Assembly: GCA_003242085.1 (NCBI GenBank)
Contig: QBML01000014.1
Span: 62,001-126,000, forward strand
From: Pseudanabaena frigida
GTDB lineage: Bacteria > Cyanobacteriota > Cyanobacteriia > Pseudanabaenales > Pseudanabaenaceae
Length of the DNA stretch: 64,000 nucleotides
Direction: 5' to 3'
Shown here: positions 16,821 to 25,386 of the stretch, piece by piece
Layout of the letters: every line of letters begins with the position of its first letter
Numbering within the stretch: position 1 is the first letter of the stretch
Translations under genes and position numbers: made by a program
The notes under the pieces: generated by a model
Databases searched by the model: none
Told to the model about the DNA's origin: nothing
Seen by the model: only the letters and a program-made list of their open reading frames with translations

Positions 16821-17663
16821 TTATCTAGCCTCAAGCCAATTTTTGACTTGTCGGATCAAAAATTTTCCTGCGACAGAATTGCCGATCGCGTCGAGGGCGG
16901 GACTATAACAGGCAATTACGGCTCGATCGATCGAAATCGAGAACAAAGCTCCACTGACACTGGACTTTGATGGTAACCCAATATCTTTGCTAAATTCGGC
17001 TGAAGCCTCGTACATGCCGCATTGCGTCAATATTTCTAACACTATTGGGATATATGGAGAGCGCCGACTATCAACAAACAAAGTCCCTATTTGCGAGAGA
17101 TCTGCGACATTACTCCGTAGGCAACAAATTTCTTCGTATACGGCAAGGGCTTGGCGAGAATTAGCAATTATGCCTAAAGATTGCAAGCGATCGGCGATCG
17201 CTAAGTTGCGGCGATTAGCTACCGATCGCACAGAAGAGAGCATTTCTAGATCGAGGCTTAGATTTGCGCCCGATCGCTGATTTAGCCAATTCTGTAAGTT
17301 TTCAGATGATGTCAATAGCGATGAAAGGGCGATCGCGCCACTATTAATCATCGGATTTTTGGGTTTGCCTTCAGGAATTGCATTAAATGGCTCCGATGTT
17401 GGTTGACGATCAGTTATCCCAAAAACCTTGTCAAAGCCATAGGCTTCTAGCAAATAAAGCAACAAAAATGGCTTAATTACACTCATCAGTGGAAAAGTTG
17501 CTGTCGTGTCACCTGCAATTACCAGATCGCCGCTTTTGTGCTGGATGGCGATCGCGATCGTCTGTGGATCGACTTGAGCCAACAAAGGGATATAGCTCGG
17601 TAACTCACCTTTCTTTGCCTCTTGCCGAGCTAGCTCTAGCCAATGTTGAAGATTTTCGAGCAT
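16821..17663 (-). CDS. glsA: glutaminase A
   Basis: The 280-residue product belongs to the serine-dependent glutaminase family, which has a beta-lactamase-like fold and hydrolyses glutamine to glutamate and ammonia. The catalytic S-x-x-K appears as SVIK in FPLMSVIKPFLL (about residues 58-70). Further family motifs are KPKNPMINSGAI, and near the C-terminus GLPSKSSVSGAL and DAIGNSVAGKF. It is somewhat shorter than the usual 300-310 residues, but all recognised motifs are present and I see no truncation. It is transcribed toward acpP. A family D palindrome separates it from cpcS upstream. Confidence 0.9.
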   Translation of the reverse strand: MLENLQHWLELARQEAKKGELPSYIPLLAQVDPQTIAIAIQHKSGDLVIAGDTTATFPLMSVIKPFLLLYLLEAYGFDKVFGITDRQPTSEPFNAIPEGKPKNPMINSGAIALSSLLTSSENLQNWLNQRSGANLSLDLEMLSSVRSVANRRNLAIADRLQSLGIIANSRQALAVYEEICCLRSNVADLSQIGTLFVDSRRSPYIPIVLEILTQCGMYEASAEFSKDIGLPSKSSVSGALFSISIDRAVIACYSPALDAIGNSVAGKFLIRQVKNWLEAR

Positions 17664-17698
17664 AAAGTTCTATTTCCTAAGACTCATTGCTGTTTTGT

Positions 17699-17812
17699 AT
17701 AGCTATAGCCAAGTAAGTTAAGACCTAAAACCCAGAAGTGAGTTGCGGCGCGAAGCGCCACAACTCACTTCTGGGTTTTGCTTTTGTCCTAACATAACTG
17801 GCTACTGCTATA
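17699..17812. repeat. family D palindromic element, best preserved copy
   Basis: The core palindrome (17727-17779) has 25-bp arms starting aaaacccagaagtgag, a single mismatch and a GAA loop. The outer ends are themselves inverted: tatagctatagccaagtaag on the left, and on the right a stretch whose complement begins tatagcagtagccagt. gttaagacc and its counterpart gtcctaac sit between outer ends and core. It lies between the co-directional cpcS (upstream) and glsA (downstream) and may terminate cpcS. Confidence 0.75.
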
Positions 17813-17824
17813 AAAAGGCTGAAA

Positions 17825-18409
17825 TTAGTTTTGTCTGGCAAGGTTGCGTTGCACCATCGCTTCTAAATCCGCTTCGCCCACACAGCGACGCTCAGAGCAA
17901 TAGGTCATCAAATAAACACCATTATTCATGCGTACTGTACTCGCCCGCACCCGAAAATCATCAGTAATAAACCAACAGCGCTCTTGTCCCTGATTGTTGT
18001 CGTATTCTGTGTCAATCGTCAAAATGCCATCATCGCCAAACCAATAGCGACTGACTACAGGAATTTTCTCGACATATCCCTGATTTCGCAATAATTTGCC
18101 CGATCGCCCTGTCTCATCATCTGGTACATCAACTAATACCGCCGCATGGTCGGGGTTAGGTTTTTGTCCTCCTTCCTCATGGGCTTGCCACATAAAGCTT
18201 GCCCCTCCCGAAGCGACCGCAAAATCAATTTCCTGAGATGCACAAATTTTTTGGACTCTTTCGTCGTCTTTTGTAACCACATTTATATGAATTTTGGATT
18301 CCCCAGATTCATCAGCGACGCTATCAAAATGATGTACTGTGCGGTGAATAAACCAGACTCCCTCGCTTTTACGAAAAAAGTCCATCATAGTCATCGGCGG
18401 TACAAGCAC
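17825..18409 (-). CDS. cpcS: phycobiliprotein lyase, CpcS/CpeS type
   Basis: The 194-residue product is a CpcS/CpeS lyase, a lipocalin-like beta-barrel enzyme that attaches phycocyanobilin to Cys84-type sites of phycobiliproteins. Family features include MDFFRKSEGVWFIHRTVHH near the N-terminus, the central SRYWFGDDGIL and EERCWF-like strand (QERCWFITDDFRVRAS), and the C-terminal YCSERR. I keep the GTG start at 18409 because a strong AAGGAG site lies 8 bases before it; the ATG at 18394 would give a more typical N-terminus but has no clear ribosome site. CpcS, CpcU, CpcV and CpeS are hard to tell apart by eye. It pairs functionally with the CpcT-type lyase at 11533. Confidence 0.85.
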   Translation of the reverse strand: MLVPPMTMMDFFRKSEGVWFIHRTVHHFDSVADESGESKIHINVVTKDDERVQKICASQEIDFAVASGGASFMWQAHEEGGQKPNPDHAAVLVDVPDDETGRSGKLLRNQGYVEKIPVVSRYWFGDDGILTIDTEYDNNQGQERCWFITDDFRVRASTVRMNNGVYLMTYCSERRCVGEADLEAMVQRNLARQN

Positions 18410-18459
18410 TGGGAAAACTCCTTAAACGATAATTGCTTAAAGCATTATAGCGATCAATC

Positions 18460-18502
18460 CCAAACAAGGAAGGAGGCGCGATGCGCCTCCTTCCTTGTTT
18501 GG
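18460..18502. repeat. 20-bp-arm palindrome
   Basis: Perfect arms (ccaaacaaggaaggaggcgc and its complement) flank a GAT loop, between the divergent cpcS and pentapeptide genes. No gene ends here, so a terminator role for an adjacent gene is not obvious. It shares the GCGC-triloop-GCGC centre with other palindromes in the window. Confidence 0.7.
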
Positions 18503-18589
18503 ATACGAGCGAAGCGCACACCTTCACTTTATGATGATCTCTTTACCGCTTTAATAAAAAATTTAATCAAAATTTCTATCTGAAAATTT

Positions 18590-19381
18590 ATGCCGAAAAG
18601 CTCCCAAGAAGTTTTAGCTGCGATTAAAGCTGGAGTTTCTCTGAGTAAAGAGGATCTCTATCAAATCGATCTCAGCGGACAGGATCTCCAAAAAGCTAAT
18701 TTGTATAAAGCAACTCTGATCCGCTCCAACCTTAGCCTAGCTAATTTAAGTGAAGCTAATCTCAACGAAGCCGATCTCCGCAGCTCCGATCTTAAAAAAG
18801 CAGTGTTTAGAAAAGCTAATCTTCAAGGTGCTTATCTATACCGTGTCGATCTTAGTGGCGCAGATCTTAGCGAAGCTAACTTGACCGATACTAAGTTGCA
18901 GGGTGCGCGCTATGACAGTCAAACTGTTTTCCCAGAAAACTTTGCCTATAAATCCTCTGGTGCGATCGGTCCAAACGCTAGCCTTAACGGTGCGCCATTA
19001 AACACAGCTAACCTAAAAAATGCCGATTTACAGAATGCGAATTTGATGGGCGCATATCTTGGCGGAGCCGATCTGACTGGCGCAAACTTAGTGGGAGCGC
19101 GATTAGTTCAGGCGGATTTGCGGAAAGCCTTTTTGACTGGTGCTTGCTTGCAAAAGGCGCGATTGAATGGGGCGAATTTAGCGGAAGTCGATCTGCGATC
19201 GGCAGATTTGACTGAAGCTGATTTTGAGAGATTTGAAAGTATCGCAGGCGCAGATTTCACCAATGTTCAAGGGCTTAGTGATGAAATGCGATCGCGTCTA
19301 CTCAGTCATCCTAGACAGGACTTAGAGACATTAAATTCATTGACCCTCAAGACTACGTTAGCTAGTTTGAGTCAGTCTTAA
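18590..19381 (+). CDS. pentapeptide-repeat protein
   Basis: The 263-residue product consists mostly of A(D/N)LxX repeats in two blocks (about residues 28-105 and 135-220), separated by a non-repeat insert near ARYDSQTVFPENF. Such repeats fold into a right-handed quadrilateral beta-helix. There is no signal peptide or membrane helix, so a cytoplasmic location is likely. Cyanobacteria carry many such proteins and most have no known function. The insert with an FPE-type motif is common in cyanobacterial members. It stands alone between cpcS (divergent) and the porin gene. Confidence 0.9.
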   Translation: MPKSSQEVLAAIKAGVSLSKEDLYQIDLSGQDLQKANLYKATLIRSNLSLANLSEANLNEADLRSSDLKKAVFRKANLQGAYLYRVDLSGADLSEANLTDTKLQGARYDSQTVFPENFAYKSSGAIGPNASLNGAPLNTANLKNADLQNANLMGAYLGGADLTGANLVGARLVQADLRKAFLTGACLQKARLNGANLAEVDLRSADLTEADFERFESIAGADFTNVQGLSDEMRSRLLSHPRQDLETLNSLTLKTTLASLSQS

Positions 19382-19450
19382 TGCCAAATTAAGTATGGTG
19401 TAGCCATTTTAAATTTGGCGATCGCCATAAAATATCAGCCAAATATTCCT

Positions 19451-19485
19451 TTGACATACAAAGCCAACAAGTTTAACCTTATAAA
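19451..19485 (+). promoter_or_regulatory. possible porin promoter
   Basis: TTGACA at 19451-19456 is a consensus -35 box. TATAAA at 19480-19485 resembles a -10 box, but the 23-base spacing is longer than the usual 17, so only one of the two boxes may be real. It lies just upstream of the abundant-porin type gene. Confidence 0.3.
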
Positions 19486-19513
19486 TTAGGTGTAGAAGAG
19501 GATAGTTTTTAGG

Positions 19514-21148
19514 ATGTTTAAGGTTAAAAGTTCAGTTGTTCGAAATCTAAGTTATCTATCTTTCTTGGCAACGTTATCTGTATCGCCTAGTCTGGTTCGC
19601 GCTGAGACAACGCCATCTCTAACAAATAACGATCCTTATAAAGCTATACAGTTAAAGACCGAGCCCCGAACGACAGCGCAAAATGTCACGTCAGTATCAC
19701 AGTTGAGTGATGTTAAGCCAACTGATTGGGCTTTTACAGCTTTGCAATCACTAGTTGAGCGTTATGGATGCATCGCTGGATATCCCGATCGCACCTATCG
19801 CGGCAGCCAAGCAACTAGCCGTTATGAATTTGCCGCAGGTCTGAATGCTTGCCTAGACAAAATCAATGAAATCATTTCCGCAGGTCTAGCTGATAAGGTT
19901 AGCAAAGAGGATTTGGCAACCCTGCAAAAACTGCAAGAAGAATTTGCAGCTGAACTTGCCACTTTAAGAGGTCGTGTTGATGCTCTGGATGCTAAAACTG
20001 CCAAACTAGAAGCACAGCAGTTTTCGACTACCACAAAACTTTCTGGAGAAGTTATTTTCTCTCTAACAGCAGGTAGCGGCGGTCCAACCAATGGCAGATC
20101 GAATGTCACATTGGGCAATCGTACACGCCTAGTTCTTAATACTAGCTTTACAGGAAAAGATCTTCTGAGAACAAGACTTGAAGCAAGCAATAATCTAGCT
20201 GCTTCTAGTACTGGCACTGCAAATAGCCTGTCTGGCTTGTTAGGCACAAATACAGCCAGAATTGGCCCCGGTCCCGCAACTTCTTTTATAGACAACTCCT
20301 TTGCTCTCAGCCTACTTGATTACAAGTTCCCTATTTTTGATAATAAGGTAACTCTATACGTTGCTCCTGTTAGTTTTCCTGACGAGTTTTTTACCGTACT
20401 TTCACCAGTAGCTAGCAATGGTCAAGGTTCAATTTCTCGCTTCGGTCGCTTTGATCCCCTAATGCGGATTGCGGGGACATCTTCTTTGTTTGCGTTTGAT
20501 TGGAAGGTATCCGATCAATTTAAAATCCAAGCAGGTTATGGTTCCTCTTCTCCTGCTAATCCTACTCCTGGCGGACAGGGTGGACTATTCGGTGGTTCGA
20601 CTATTGCTCTAGTTCAGCTTTTATTCAAGCCTGCTGATAATTTGGATGCTTCTATTACGTATACCAACACCTATCATCAGTCCAACTCTTTAGGTACTGG
20701 TTTAGTTAATACCGCAACAGAATCGATTAGTGCTGCTGGAGTCACCTCTATTAGAGCTAATTCAATTGGAGGCAACTTGGCTTGGAAGGTCACTCCTAAA
20801 CTCACTTTCCACACTTGGGGAACTGTGATTTTTGCAGACTCAGTAAATAATTCTGCATCTACAACCTTTACAAGTTGGATTACAGGGTTGACCCTCAACG
20901 ATCTGTTTAGCGAAGGTAGTGCGGGCAGTATTCTATTTGGTCAACCAATTAATCGTACTTCTGCAAGTGGTTTAGCTACTTTAGGAGCCGTTAATACAAC
21001 TCCCTACCATTTAGAGCTCTTCTATCGCTATCGAGTCAATAAGAATATTAGTATTACTCCAGGCGTTTTCTGGGTATTCAATCCTGAAGGAGTCACTGCT
21101 AATCCTACTGTAACTGTAGGTGTTATCCGCACCACATTTTCGTTCTAA
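19514..21148 (+). CDS. SLH-domain outer-membrane porin (SomA/OprB type)
   Basis: The 544-residue product has a signal peptide (residues 1-31, ending VRAE), an SLH domain at about 55-115 (SDVKPTDWAFTALQSLVERY, then GYPDRTYRG and SRYEFAAGLNACLD), a coiled-coil stretch (about 130-170) and a C-terminal beta-barrel ending in phenylalanine. This is the layout of the major cyanobacterial outer-membrane porins: SLH binds the peptidoglycan-linked polysaccharide and the barrel passes small solutes and ions. Related proteins are annotated as iron-uptake porins; I cannot confirm the solute. It is followed by two palindromes that isolate it from the next operon. Confidence 0.93.
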   Translation: MFKVKSSVVRNLSYLSFLATLSVSPSLVRAETTPSLTNNDPYKAIQLKTEPRTTAQNVTSVSQLSDVKPTDWAFTALQSLVERYGCIAGYPDRTYRGSQATSRYEFAAGLNACLDKINEIISAGLADKVSKEDLATLQKLQEEFAAELATLRGRVDALDAKTAKLEAQQFSTTTKLSGEVIFSLTAGSGGPTNGRSNVTLGNRTRLVLNTSFTGKDLLRTRLEASNNLAASSTGTANSLSGLLGTNTARIGPGPATSFIDNSFALSLLDYKFPIFDNKVTLYVAPVSFPDEFFTVLSPVASNGQGSISRFGRFDPLMRIAGTSSLFAFDWKVSDQFKIQAGYGSSSPANPTPGGQGGLFGGSTIALVQLLFKPADNLDASITYTNTYHQSNSLGTGLVNTATESISAAGVTSIRANSIGGNLAWKVTPKLTFHTWGTVIFADSVNNSASTTFTSWITGLTLNDLFSEGSAGSILFGQPINRTSASGLATLGAVNTTPYHLELFYRYRVNKNISITPGVFWVFNPEGVTANPTVTVGVIRTTFSF

Positions 21149-21207
21149 CATTAAAGGCACACTTTGTGTGCCTTTAATGTTGATGGGCGGTGCGAAGCAC
21201 CGCCCAT
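21147..21207. terminator. two consecutive hairpins after the porin gene
   Basis: The first hairpin (21147-21181) has perfect 16-bp arms (aacattaaaggcacac) and a TTT loop and begins at the stop codon. The second (21183-21207) has 11-bp arms (atgggcggtgc) and a GAA loop. Together they should end porin transcription. Confidence 0.75.
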
Positions 21208-21248
21208 TCAGCTAAATCCTACCCAAAATCTTAATGGAGTAATGAGCT

Positions 21249-21698
21249 ATGACAACGATCGCTAAACAAGATAAAGATCTCGCAACGGTCATGAAAGGAG
21301 ATGGTGTTGCCAAAGCTAATACCCATGACAGCATCAATCGGATTTTTAATCGGTTAGAAGATATCAAAAAAGAGATGGGCGAACCATCTTGGTCGGTGCG
21401 TCTCATTTATACTGACATGATGAGTGCTGTAATGATTTGCCAAAAACCTGGTGAAAGTAATCGCACGCATTATCATGCCAATGAAGATGAATGGTGGGTG
21501 GTAATGGAAGGCGAACTAGAGTGGGATGTTGATGGTCATGGAGCCTACCGCGCTAAAAAAGATGACATCATTTTTGTACCGCGCAAGGTAATTCATAATA
21601 TTCGTGTTATTGGCGATCGGCCATCGATTCGTTTGGCGATCGGTAAGCCCGATGTCAATCACATTTTTGTTGAGGATCACGTTTTTGCTGAGAATTAG
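21249..21698 (+). CDS. cupin-domain protein
   Basis: The 149-residue product has a single conserved-barrel cupin domain. Metal ligands are visible in RTHYHANEDEWWVVMEGELEW (the histidines and glutamate of cupin motif 1) and in FVPRKVIHNIRV (the histidine of motif 2). Cupins of this size act as sugar isomerases, dioxygenases or ligand-binding proteins, and the sequence does not decide between these. A GGAG ribosome site precedes the ATG. It is the first gene of a same-strand run and lies 14 bases from the SDR gene, so the two are almost certainly cotranscribed and may act on the same compound. Confidence 0.85.
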   Translation: MTTIAKQDKDLATVMKGDGVAKANTHDSINRIFNRLEDIKKEMGEPSWSVRLIYTDMMSAVMICQKPGESNRTHYHANEDEWWVVMEGELEWDVDGHGAYRAKKDDIIFVPRKVIHNIRVIGDRPSIRLAIGKPDVNHIFVEDHVFAEN

Positions 21699-21712
21699 TT
21701 GATACAGCAATC

Positions 21713-22474
21713 ATGACTAAACTCCATGAATTTACCAATGATTTTAATGAGAAAGTAGCAATTATTACTGGTGCGAGTAGTGGCATTGGTCAAGCTGTTG
21801 CGGAAGCGATCGCCAGTTATGGAGCGTATACTGTCTTTATCTCTCGTAGTGGTGCGGAGAAAATAGTCGCAGAATTAAATTCAAGAGGTAAGTCAGCACT
21901 ATCGCTCCCTTGCGATGTATCCGATGAACTTCAAGTCAAAAACGCGATCACCAAAGTTTATCAGAAATATGGGCATATAGACATTCTGATTAACAATGCT
22001 GCCATCAACCAAATCGCCAAGATTGAAGATATCTCTCTTGAAGATTGGAATAAAGTAATGGCAACGAATCTAACCAGTCAGTTTCTATGTTGCAAGCATG
22101 TAGTTCCCATCATGAAGCAACAGAAGAGCGGCAAAATCATTAATGTCTCCTCAATTGCAGGACACTTTAGGAGCAAAATATCAGGAATTCATTACGTCAC
22201 TTCTAAGGCAGGAGCGATCGGCTTTACCAGACAGCTTGCTTACGAGCTAGCCCCCTTTCAAATCAATGTTAATGTGGTTTGCCCCAGTCAGACCTATACT
22301 CCGATGCTAGCTGCGACTTTGCCGCCATTAGAAGAACAAAAACTGATCGACTCCATCCCCTTAGGCAGAATTGCTTCAATGGATGAACAAGTAAATGTAA
22401 TTCTATTTCTAGCATCTCATCTTTCTAGTTATATGACGGGGGCAATCATCGATGTAAATGGAGGGCAGTTTTAA
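21713..22474 (+). CDS. short-chain dehydrogenase/reductase
   Basis: The 253-residue product is a classical SDR. The cofactor-binding TGASSGIG lies near residue 19, NNAAI near 92 (the NNAG position), the catalytic serine in NVSSIAGHF, and the Tyr-Lys pair in HYVTSKAG. The C-terminus (GAIIDVNGGQF) matches FabG-like members. It oxidises or reduces a hydroxyl/keto group using NAD(P); the substrate is unknown. Its 14-base spacing from the cupin gene and nearby transport and 2-hydroxyacid dehydrogenase genes suggest metabolism of a small hydroxy acid or sugar rather than fatty acid synthesis. Confidence 0.92.
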   Translation: MTKLHEFTNDFNEKVAIITGASSGIGQAVAEAIASYGAYTVFISRSGAEKIVAELNSRGKSALSLPCDVSDELQVKNAITKVYQKYGHIDILINNAAINQIAKIEDISLEDWNKVMATNLTSQFLCCKHVVPIMKQQKSGKIINVSSIAGHFRSKISGIHYVTSKAGAIGFTRQLAYELAPFQINVNVVCPSQTYTPMLAATLPPLEEQKLIDSIPLGRIASMDEQVNVILFLASHLSSYMTGAIIDVNGGQF

Positions 22475-22534
22475 CTCTCAGTAGATGCTAGTATGCTTCT
22501 CAGCGCTCTCACTTAGTACTTATGTTTTAATTCT

Positions 22535-23557
22535 ATGTTCACATTAGAAAATCCTCTCGTCATGCTGTACGTGAGATTAATTGGTTGGACTCTCTTAGGT
22601 TATGTTTTAGGAAAACTACTGCCTAAGATTTTCACCACTTATCTCGGTAAAGCCCTTCTGTTTGTGGGAGTCCCGATCAGTATTGTTTCTTTCCTTCGCC
22701 AAGCCGACTTATCGGGATGGATTGTGATTGCACCAACTACTGCTTGGGCGGCTATTTTAGTCGGTGCAGGATTAGCGTGGATTTGGATCGATCTAGGTCT
22801 GAGTGATGAAAGATTTAGGGCGTTATCTAGAGGGATTACATCTCGCGAAAGCAATTCGGAAATCACTCCAAATATGGATGCAACCATAGCAAGTGAAAGC
22901 TCTTGGTCGGGTTCGACTCAAGGCAGTTTTTTACTTGCTATGACTTTAGGTAATACAGCTTTTATGGGTTATCCTGTCAGCCTTGCGCTGGTGGGGCCAC
23001 AGTACTTTGCTTGGTCGTTATTTTATGATTTGATTGGCTCAACGATCGCAGCTTATTCAGTCGGAATAGCCCTTGCTAGTCGTTACGGCAGCATGTCTAG
23101 CGGTCAGAAAAAACCCAATCCATTTATATCAATGGCAAAAACTCCAGCTTTATGGAGCTTACCAATTGGTGTAGGAATGCGTTTTGTTCCTCTGCCGACG
23201 GTGATTTCTTCTGGAATGAGTACGATCGCATGGACAACCGTAACCCTATCTCTAGTGATGATTGGGATGCAGCTAAGTCAGTTAAAAACCTTAAAAAATA
23301 TTAAGCAAGCACTTACATGTCTATCTATCAAAATGTTGCTTACACCATTGGTAGTGGGTACAGGGCTAATGTTCTTTGGCGTTACAGGCGAGCCTCGGAT
23401 GGCACTTGTTTTACAAATGGCAATGCCACCAGCTTTTTCCACGCTTGTAATTGCTCAAGCATATAATCTCGATCGCGATTTAACGGTTACGACTTTAGCA
23501 TTTGGCGTAGTTCTCTTGTTATTTACAATACCAGTTTGGCTGTGGTTATTTTCCTAG
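22535..23557 (+). CDS. AEC-family (auxin efflux carrier type) transporter
   Basis: The 340-residue hydrophobic product has two sets of transmembrane helices joined by a hydrophilic stretch (about residues 95-130). Typical AEC features are TLGNTAFMGYPVSLALVG and the C-terminal APPAFST-like sequence (MAMPPAFSTLVIAQAY) followed by the final helix pair. Family members export or exchange organic anions such as malonate, malate or auxin. It lies 60 bases after the SDR gene and 93 before a 2-hydroxyacid dehydrogenase gene, so transport of the acid handled by these enzymes is a reasonable inference. Direction and substrate cannot be read from sequence. Confidence 0.85.
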   Translation: MFTLENPLVMLYVRLIGWTLLGYVLGKLLPKIFTTYLGKALLFVGVPISIVSFLRQADLSGWIVIAPTTAWAAILVGAGLAWIWIDLGLSDERFRALSRGITSRESNSEITPNMDATIASESSWSGSTQGSFLLAMTLGNTAFMGYPVSLALVGPQYFAWSLFYDLIGSTIAAYSVGIALASRYGSMSSGQKKPNPFISMAKTPALWSLPIGVGMRFVPLPTVISSGMSTIAWTTVTLSLVMIGMQLSQLKTLKNIKQALTCLSIKMLLTPLVVGTGLMFFGVTGEPRMALVLQMAMPPAFSTLVIAQAYNLDRDLTVTTLAFGVVLLLFTIPVWLWLFS

Positions 23558-23650
23558 ACAAACTAGCAATATCACCCCTAAAGGTGTATGCATAATTGAC
23601 TCATCTTGTAAGAATCGCATTATTTATCTTATTAATATAGAAATCTAAAT

Positions 23651-24589
23651 ATGCCGAAACTACTGATCAGCACTTCGTCTTTCGATGTTAAAAACAATCA
23701 GGTATTGCAAAATCTTCAAGATCAAGGATTTGAAATAGTTTTAAATCCACATGGTAGAAAACTTAAAGAGGAAGAGGTGTTAGAACTTCTTAATGATGAT
23801 GTTGTTGGCATGATCGCAGGAGTTGAGCCACTAACGCGCAATGTATTATCTTCCGCAAAGTCTTTGAAAATAATTTCGCGCTGTGGTATTGGAACTGATG
23901 CTGTCGATCTAGTCGCTGCTGAAGAAATGGGAATTCCAGTTGACATCACTCCAACCGCAACGGTCATTGCTGTAGCTGAATTAACTGTGAGTTTGATTTT
24001 GTCGACTTTGCGAAGGACGTTTGAAGCCTCTCGTAACCTTCGACAAGGAGAGTGGAAACCACTAATGGGGAGATTGTTAGCATCTCAAGTGGTGGGCGTA
24101 ATCGGTTATGGAAGAATTGGAAGGCGGGTAAGCACGCTTTTAGGGGCTTTTGGGGCGCAAACGATCGCTTACGATATTTTCTGTGGCGATTCATTATTTG
24201 CTGATACTGTCTGCTCGACCTCCTTGGATGAAGTACTCGAAAAATCTAACATAATCACACTGCATATTCCCTATACACCTGAAAATCATCATTTTGTCGG
24301 TAGCAGTTTTATCAATAAGATGAAACCTGGCAGTATTTTAGTGAATGCTGCTAGAGGTGGGATCGTTGATGAAGATGCTTTGTACGATGCTTTGGTATCG
24401 GGACATTTAGCTGGTGCAGCCCTCGATACTTTTGAACAGGAGCCATATTCTGGAAAGCTGCTTACTCTTCAACAAGTTATCTTGATTCCCCATATGGGAT
24501 CCTATGCCAAAGAAGCAAGAATGCAGATGGAACAAGAGGCGGCCCAAAATCTATTTAATAGACTCGTAGAAATTGGTTTGGCTAAATAA
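23651..24589 (+). CDS. D-2-hydroxyacid dehydrogenase, phosphoglycerate-dehydrogenase type
   Basis: The 312-residue product has the two-domain fold of NAD-dependent D-2-hydroxyacid dehydrogenases. Visible are the substrate-domain motif SRCGIGTDAVDL, the Rossmann motif VIGYGRIGRRV, the catalytic arginine in VNAARGGIVDEDAL, the glutamate in ALDTFEQEP and the histidine in IPHMGSYAKEA. It lacks the regulatory ACT domain of the long SerA enzymes, so it probably acts on another 2-hydroxy or 2-keto acid. Genes of this type often accompany a HAD phosphatase in sugar-acid or surface-glycan clusters, and here a HAD gene follows directly. The last codons run into a predicted RNA pseudoknot. Confidence 0.9.
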   Translation: MPKLLISTSSFDVKNNQVLQNLQDQGFEIVLNPHGRKLKEEEVLELLNDDVVGMIAGVEPLTRNVLSSAKSLKIISRCGIGTDAVDLVAAEEMGIPVDITPTATVIAVAELTVSLILSTLRRTFEASRNLRQGEWKPLMGRLLASQVVGVIGYGRIGRRVSTLLGAFGAQTIAYDIFCGDSLFADTVCSTSLDEVLEKSNIITLHIPYTPENHHFVGSSFINKMKPGSILVNAARGGIVDEDALYDALVSGHLAGAALDTFEQEPYSGKLLTLQQVILIPHMGSYAKEARMQMEQEAAQNLFNRLVEIGLAK

Positions 24590-24643
24590 AGAGTCAGTAG
24601 GTGACAACCGCCTACTGACTCTTTGAGCTTTATGGCGGTTGTC
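24588..24643 (+). promoter_or_regulatory. predicted RNA pseudoknot or alternative hairpin ahead of the HAD gene
   Basis: A perfect 14-bp stem (24588-24601 with 24611-24624, core gagtcagtagg) closes a 9-nt loop. Eight loop bases (gacaaccg, 24603-24610) are exactly complementary to cggttgtc at 24636-24643, so the RNA can form an H-type pseudoknot or switch to a second hairpin. It begins at the stop codon of the dehydrogenase gene. A good AAGGA site then precedes an 8-codon frame (ATG 24660 to TGA 24686) overlapping the HAD start. Confidence 0.55.
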
Positions 24644-24672
24644 GTAAGAAGGAATCACGATGATAAATAGCT

Positions 24673-25329
24673 ATGATGAAATATGATGCAATCGTGTTTG
24701 ATTTTGACGGTGTATTAGCTGAATCAGTGGATGTCAAAACAAAAGCTTTTGCAGCTTTGTATGCCGAATATGGCGATCGCATCGTGGAACAAGTGATGGA
24801 ATATCATCTACTTCATGGTGGAGTATCACGCTTTGAGAAGTTTCGTTACTATCATGAAGTCTTACTTGGCAAAACTTTAACTAAAGATGAGGAGATCCAA
24901 CTTGGGGATCGCTTTTCGCAATATGTTGAGGATGCAGTAGTAAATTCTGCATATGTGACTGGAGCCTATGAGTTTCTAGAAAATTTTTATAAATTAATAC
25001 CTTTATTTGTGGCTTCTGGAACTCCAGATGCAGAATTAAAACGCATTGTGTCTCGACGTAACATGAACCATTATTTTGTCTCTGTTCATGGTTCTCCTGC
25101 CAAAAAAGGGGATATTATTCAAGGTGTTTTGAAAAAGTTTGGTTTCGATCCCAATCGCGTTTTAATGGTCGGTGATGCGATCGCTGATTATGAAGGTGCG
25201 ATCGTTGCAGGTGTAAAATTTATAGGTAGAGTTATGCAATATCCTGAGACTTATCCTTTTAGTGCAAATACTTCAGTTTTGCCAGACCTAGCCGACCTTG
25301 AGGCATTGATTACTAGTCATTCTCATTAG
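24673..25329 (+). CDS. HAD-superfamily phosphatase
   Basis: The 218-residue product has all HAD motifs: the nucleophile in VFDFDGVLAES (motif I), VASGTPDAEL (motif II), the lysine of SPAKKGDI (motif III) and MVGDAIADYEGA (motif IV). The alpha-helical cap between motifs I and II is of the phosphoglycolate phosphatase/beta-phosphoglucomutase kind. It probably dephosphorylates a small sugar or acid phosphate. The ATG at 24673 has no good ribosome site of its own; the upstream mini-frame at 24660 does, so translational coupling is possible. It follows the hydroxyacid dehydrogenase by 83 bases. Confidence 0.9.
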   Translation: MMKYDAIVFDFDGVLAESVDVKTKAFAALYAEYGDRIVEQVMEYHLLHGGVSRFEKFRYYHEVLLGKTLTKDEEIQLGDRFSQYVEDAVVNSAYVTGAYEFLENFYKLIPLFVASGTPDAELKRIVSRRNMNHYFVSVHGSPAKKGDIIQGVLKKFGFDPNRVLMVGDAIADYEGAIVAGVKFIGRVMQYPETYPFSANTSVLPDLADLEALITSHSH

Positions 25330-25386
25330 ACTATCTCGATTTCTATGAATTTTTTATTGTGCTTCATTTCTTAACCTCAAAAATCT

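Noticed and set aside
16821-17663. Truncated glutaminase
   Set aside because: The gene is slightly short, but the motifs from the catalytic serine to the C-terminal SVAGKF-type segment are all present.
19822-20295. 157-codon minus-strand frame inside the porin gene
   Set aside because: Antisense shadow; the forward frame has a signal peptide, SLH domain and barrel.
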